From: Peromyscus leucopus
Lineage: Eukaryota > Chordata > Mammalia > Rodentia > Cricetidae
Direction: 5' to 3'
DNA length: 64,000 nt
Assembly: GCF_004664715.2 (NCBI RefSeq)
Contig: NC_051068.1
Location: 52,493,453 to 52,557,452 of the forward strand
The notes below the pieces were generated by a model. That model made no database searches and was not told the DNA's origin. It saw nothing but the letters and a program-made list of their open reading frames with translations. Each line of letters starts with the position of its first letter. Within the stretch, counting starts at the first letter, position 1. This document shows, in pieces, positions 62,100-64,000 of the stretch. A program made the position numbers and the translations under genes.

Positions 62100-63790
62100 T
62101 TTAAAAAAATATGAATCCCAAGAGGAAACAAGTAATTCATAAGTAAGTCTTCTAGATAGAATTAAGATGCATGAGAGTGATTAACAGTATTTAACAATTC
62201 CTGGTTCAATGTTAATTAATACTTAAAAATACATTGTTCCAAAAGGTTAACTACCACACAGTGATTCTTATAGCTCCAAAAATAATTTACATATCACATT
62301 TCAATCTCCTAAAATAAGTCCGGCAACCAGTAATATATGTCATTGAAAAATCCTAGTCTACTCTCTAGGACATTGTTTGTGGCTCTCCCAGATATTGGTC
62401 ATTGCTAATGATGTTCATACATGAATTATGCTACCATCAATCTAAAAACTTTTTAAGTTCTGAGTTTAGAGTTCAGAAATTTATAATGGTGATATTTTGT
62501 TTTATGATTTTTTTCTCAAATTCACAGAGTTTACTTCTGATAGTTTCAGAAATAGAACGACCAAGGACCTCCAACTAGTCCATTTTCATCCCAGTGCAGC
62601 CCCACAAACCTACTAAATAATTCAGTAAGAAATTCTTTATGAAGACTGAAGTCCAAAATGAATAACCTTACTTTCAATTTGGCTATCAAAAAAAATCACA
62701 GCCAAACTTGCCCCCACTTCCTGAACTTAAATTGTATTCTTGAACAGAGTAGACTTCTACATGATTGCAGGTAAGTGAATTGTTTCCACTTTGCCAAAGG
62801 AGAACTTAAAATCAGTTTGGGTATTTGCATTAGGGATGAAGAGAGAGTGAATTCAGCTTTCTCAATGTCTGAAAGCAAGAATTCATTCTTCAACTGTGAA
62901 GCACCAACTCTTCTGATGTCCACCCTCAAACACTCTCATTATTGAACTGACTCCTAGAGGTAACTTCCTGCTACTCAAGTCCTTTGTACCAATAATCCAA
63001 CTCACCCCAGAGAATAGCCTAGTCAGATCCTGAATGAAGGTGCTCACCCAATGTCCTGGCCTCTCAGGTTGAGGCTATGACTAGCAGAAGCAAATTCTAT
63101 GAAGCAAATTACACTGTTTTATTCCATAGTGAATAAAACTGAAACACATTATATGTTGTTTACCTTACTGACAAACTCCTAGGGAAAAGGTTATTTCTTT
63201 TGCCTTGGAAATATGAGATCAAAAATACAAGGCTCCACAAATGAGTACTTTATTGTTCATGACATTGGCTTATACTATGCCCTAGAAGATTGTGGATAGT
63301 TTCTGATTACTTGAAAATAGATAAGGGATTATTAGTCTATGTGACCAAATCAAAATAGTTGGGGTAGCAGATTCTTTGAAATAACCAGATGGCTAACACT
63401 AAAAAACTCTGAGATCCTCTGTATATCTGTTGAGCAAAATTTTATAAAATATGCTGAGCACCTACGCATAAAGCAATTTTGCCTAGTGATGATAAGTATT
63501 ACCACTTTAAGAAAAGCACACATTCTTAAGAGTAGTAATAAGAGGAATCCAAAAATACAATTAGTAACATTTAAAGGTTTTATTTAAAATTTTTGAATGG
63601 TTTAAAATTGGATATATGTAATATCTGACTTGGTCACACAAGTTAATATCAGTAATTTAGTTAAAAACATTGTAGACCAGGAAAAAAAAACTTCATGTTG
63701 TATTTTGAGTTACGTTTATGCTAACAAATATAGTTACATTTCATCTTAACTACTATATTATTTTCATTATGAGAGTTACCACAAACTATT
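62100..63790. other. Unique DNA upstream of exon A, no exon supported
   Basis: A consensus plus-strand donor gcag|gtaagtg at 62770 and a 77-codon minus ORF at 62696-62929 were inspected, but neither makes a complete exon with good splice sites on both sides. Confidence 0.45.
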
Positions 63791-63806
63791 TTTTTCAAAA
63801 TGTCTT

Positions 63807-63962
63807 ATTTTTAAAGATTTATTTATTTATTGTGTACACAGAAGAGGGTACCAGATCTCATTACAGATGGTTGTGAGCCACCATGTGGGTACTGGGAATT
63901 GAACTCAGGACCTCTAGAAGAGCAGTCTGTGCTCTTAACCTCTGAGCCATCTCTCCAGGCCC
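63807..63962 (-). mobile_element. B2 SINE with target duplication
   Basis: A reverse-oriented B2 ('aaagatttatttatttattgtgtacacag ... ctcttaacctctgagccatctctccaggcc') flanked by tcaaaatgtctt at 63795-63806 and 63963-63974. Confidence 0.95.
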
Positions 63963-64000
63963 TCAAAATGTCTTTTATTAGAGTAATGGAAAATGCACTT

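Noticed and set aside
62696..62929. 77-codon minus ORF, and on the plus strand a short open segment ending at a consensus donor (gcag|gtaagtg at 62770)
   Set aside because: The minus ORF has no good donor. The plus segment has an acceptor without a pyrimidine tract and lies opposite to the only supported gene.

Overview
The window is nuclear DNA of a myomorph rodent, most likely a cricetid (hamster, vole or deer-mouse group). The basis is the repeat fauna: B1, B2, B3/B4-type SINEs, rodent L1 in several states of decay, a URR1-like hAT element and several class II LTR families. The B1 and B2 sequence variants look cricetid rather than murine from memory; no alignment was run. There are no operons, CRISPR arrays, phages or rRNA/tRNA genes, and no new defence or metabolic system is visible.

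The gene content is the 3' end of one minus-strand protein-coding gene. Five exons (60734-60581, 55945-55829, 48196-47939, 41663-41528, 39850-39724) join through GT-AG introns in compatible phases. They give a continuous 792-nt reading frame: 263 residues and a TAA stop. The encoded C-terminus is Ser/Pro-rich, has one short helix-prone segment and ends in an acidic tail. I do not recognise the protein. Further 5' exons must lie beyond 60734, probably outside the window. Two more exon-like segments sit inside this gene's introns in the same orientation: 46326-46235, a possible cassette, and 40170-40052, a possible alternative last exon.

Layout. 1-3.2 kb: two ERV 3' halves pointing away from each other. 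3.2-6.2 kb: AT-rich DNA with a decayed SINE. 6.2-12.9 kb: an old, nearly full-length plus-strand L1 with nested insertions. 13-17.4 kb: unique AT-rich DNA plus two LTRs. 17.4-20.7 kb: a long polypyrimidine tract, a 5'-inverted L1 and inverted L1 copies. 20.7-30 kb: mostly unique DNA with scattered rodent repeats and a possible conserved non-coding element near 26.5 kb. 30.3-33.6 kb: an internally deleted minus-strand L1 with its target-site duplication. 33.7-34.1 kb: an LTR. 34.9-38.5 kb: a second old plus-strand L1 carrying B1 and B2 insertions. 39.7-60.7 kb: the minus-strand gene, its introns holding SINEs, a solo LTR, an L1 3' UTR and a nested repeat stack. 60.7-64 kb: upstream intron or flank with a URR1 copy and a B2.

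The coding exons are the only functional genes I can support. Most long ORFs elsewhere are L1 remnants or translations of simple repeats.
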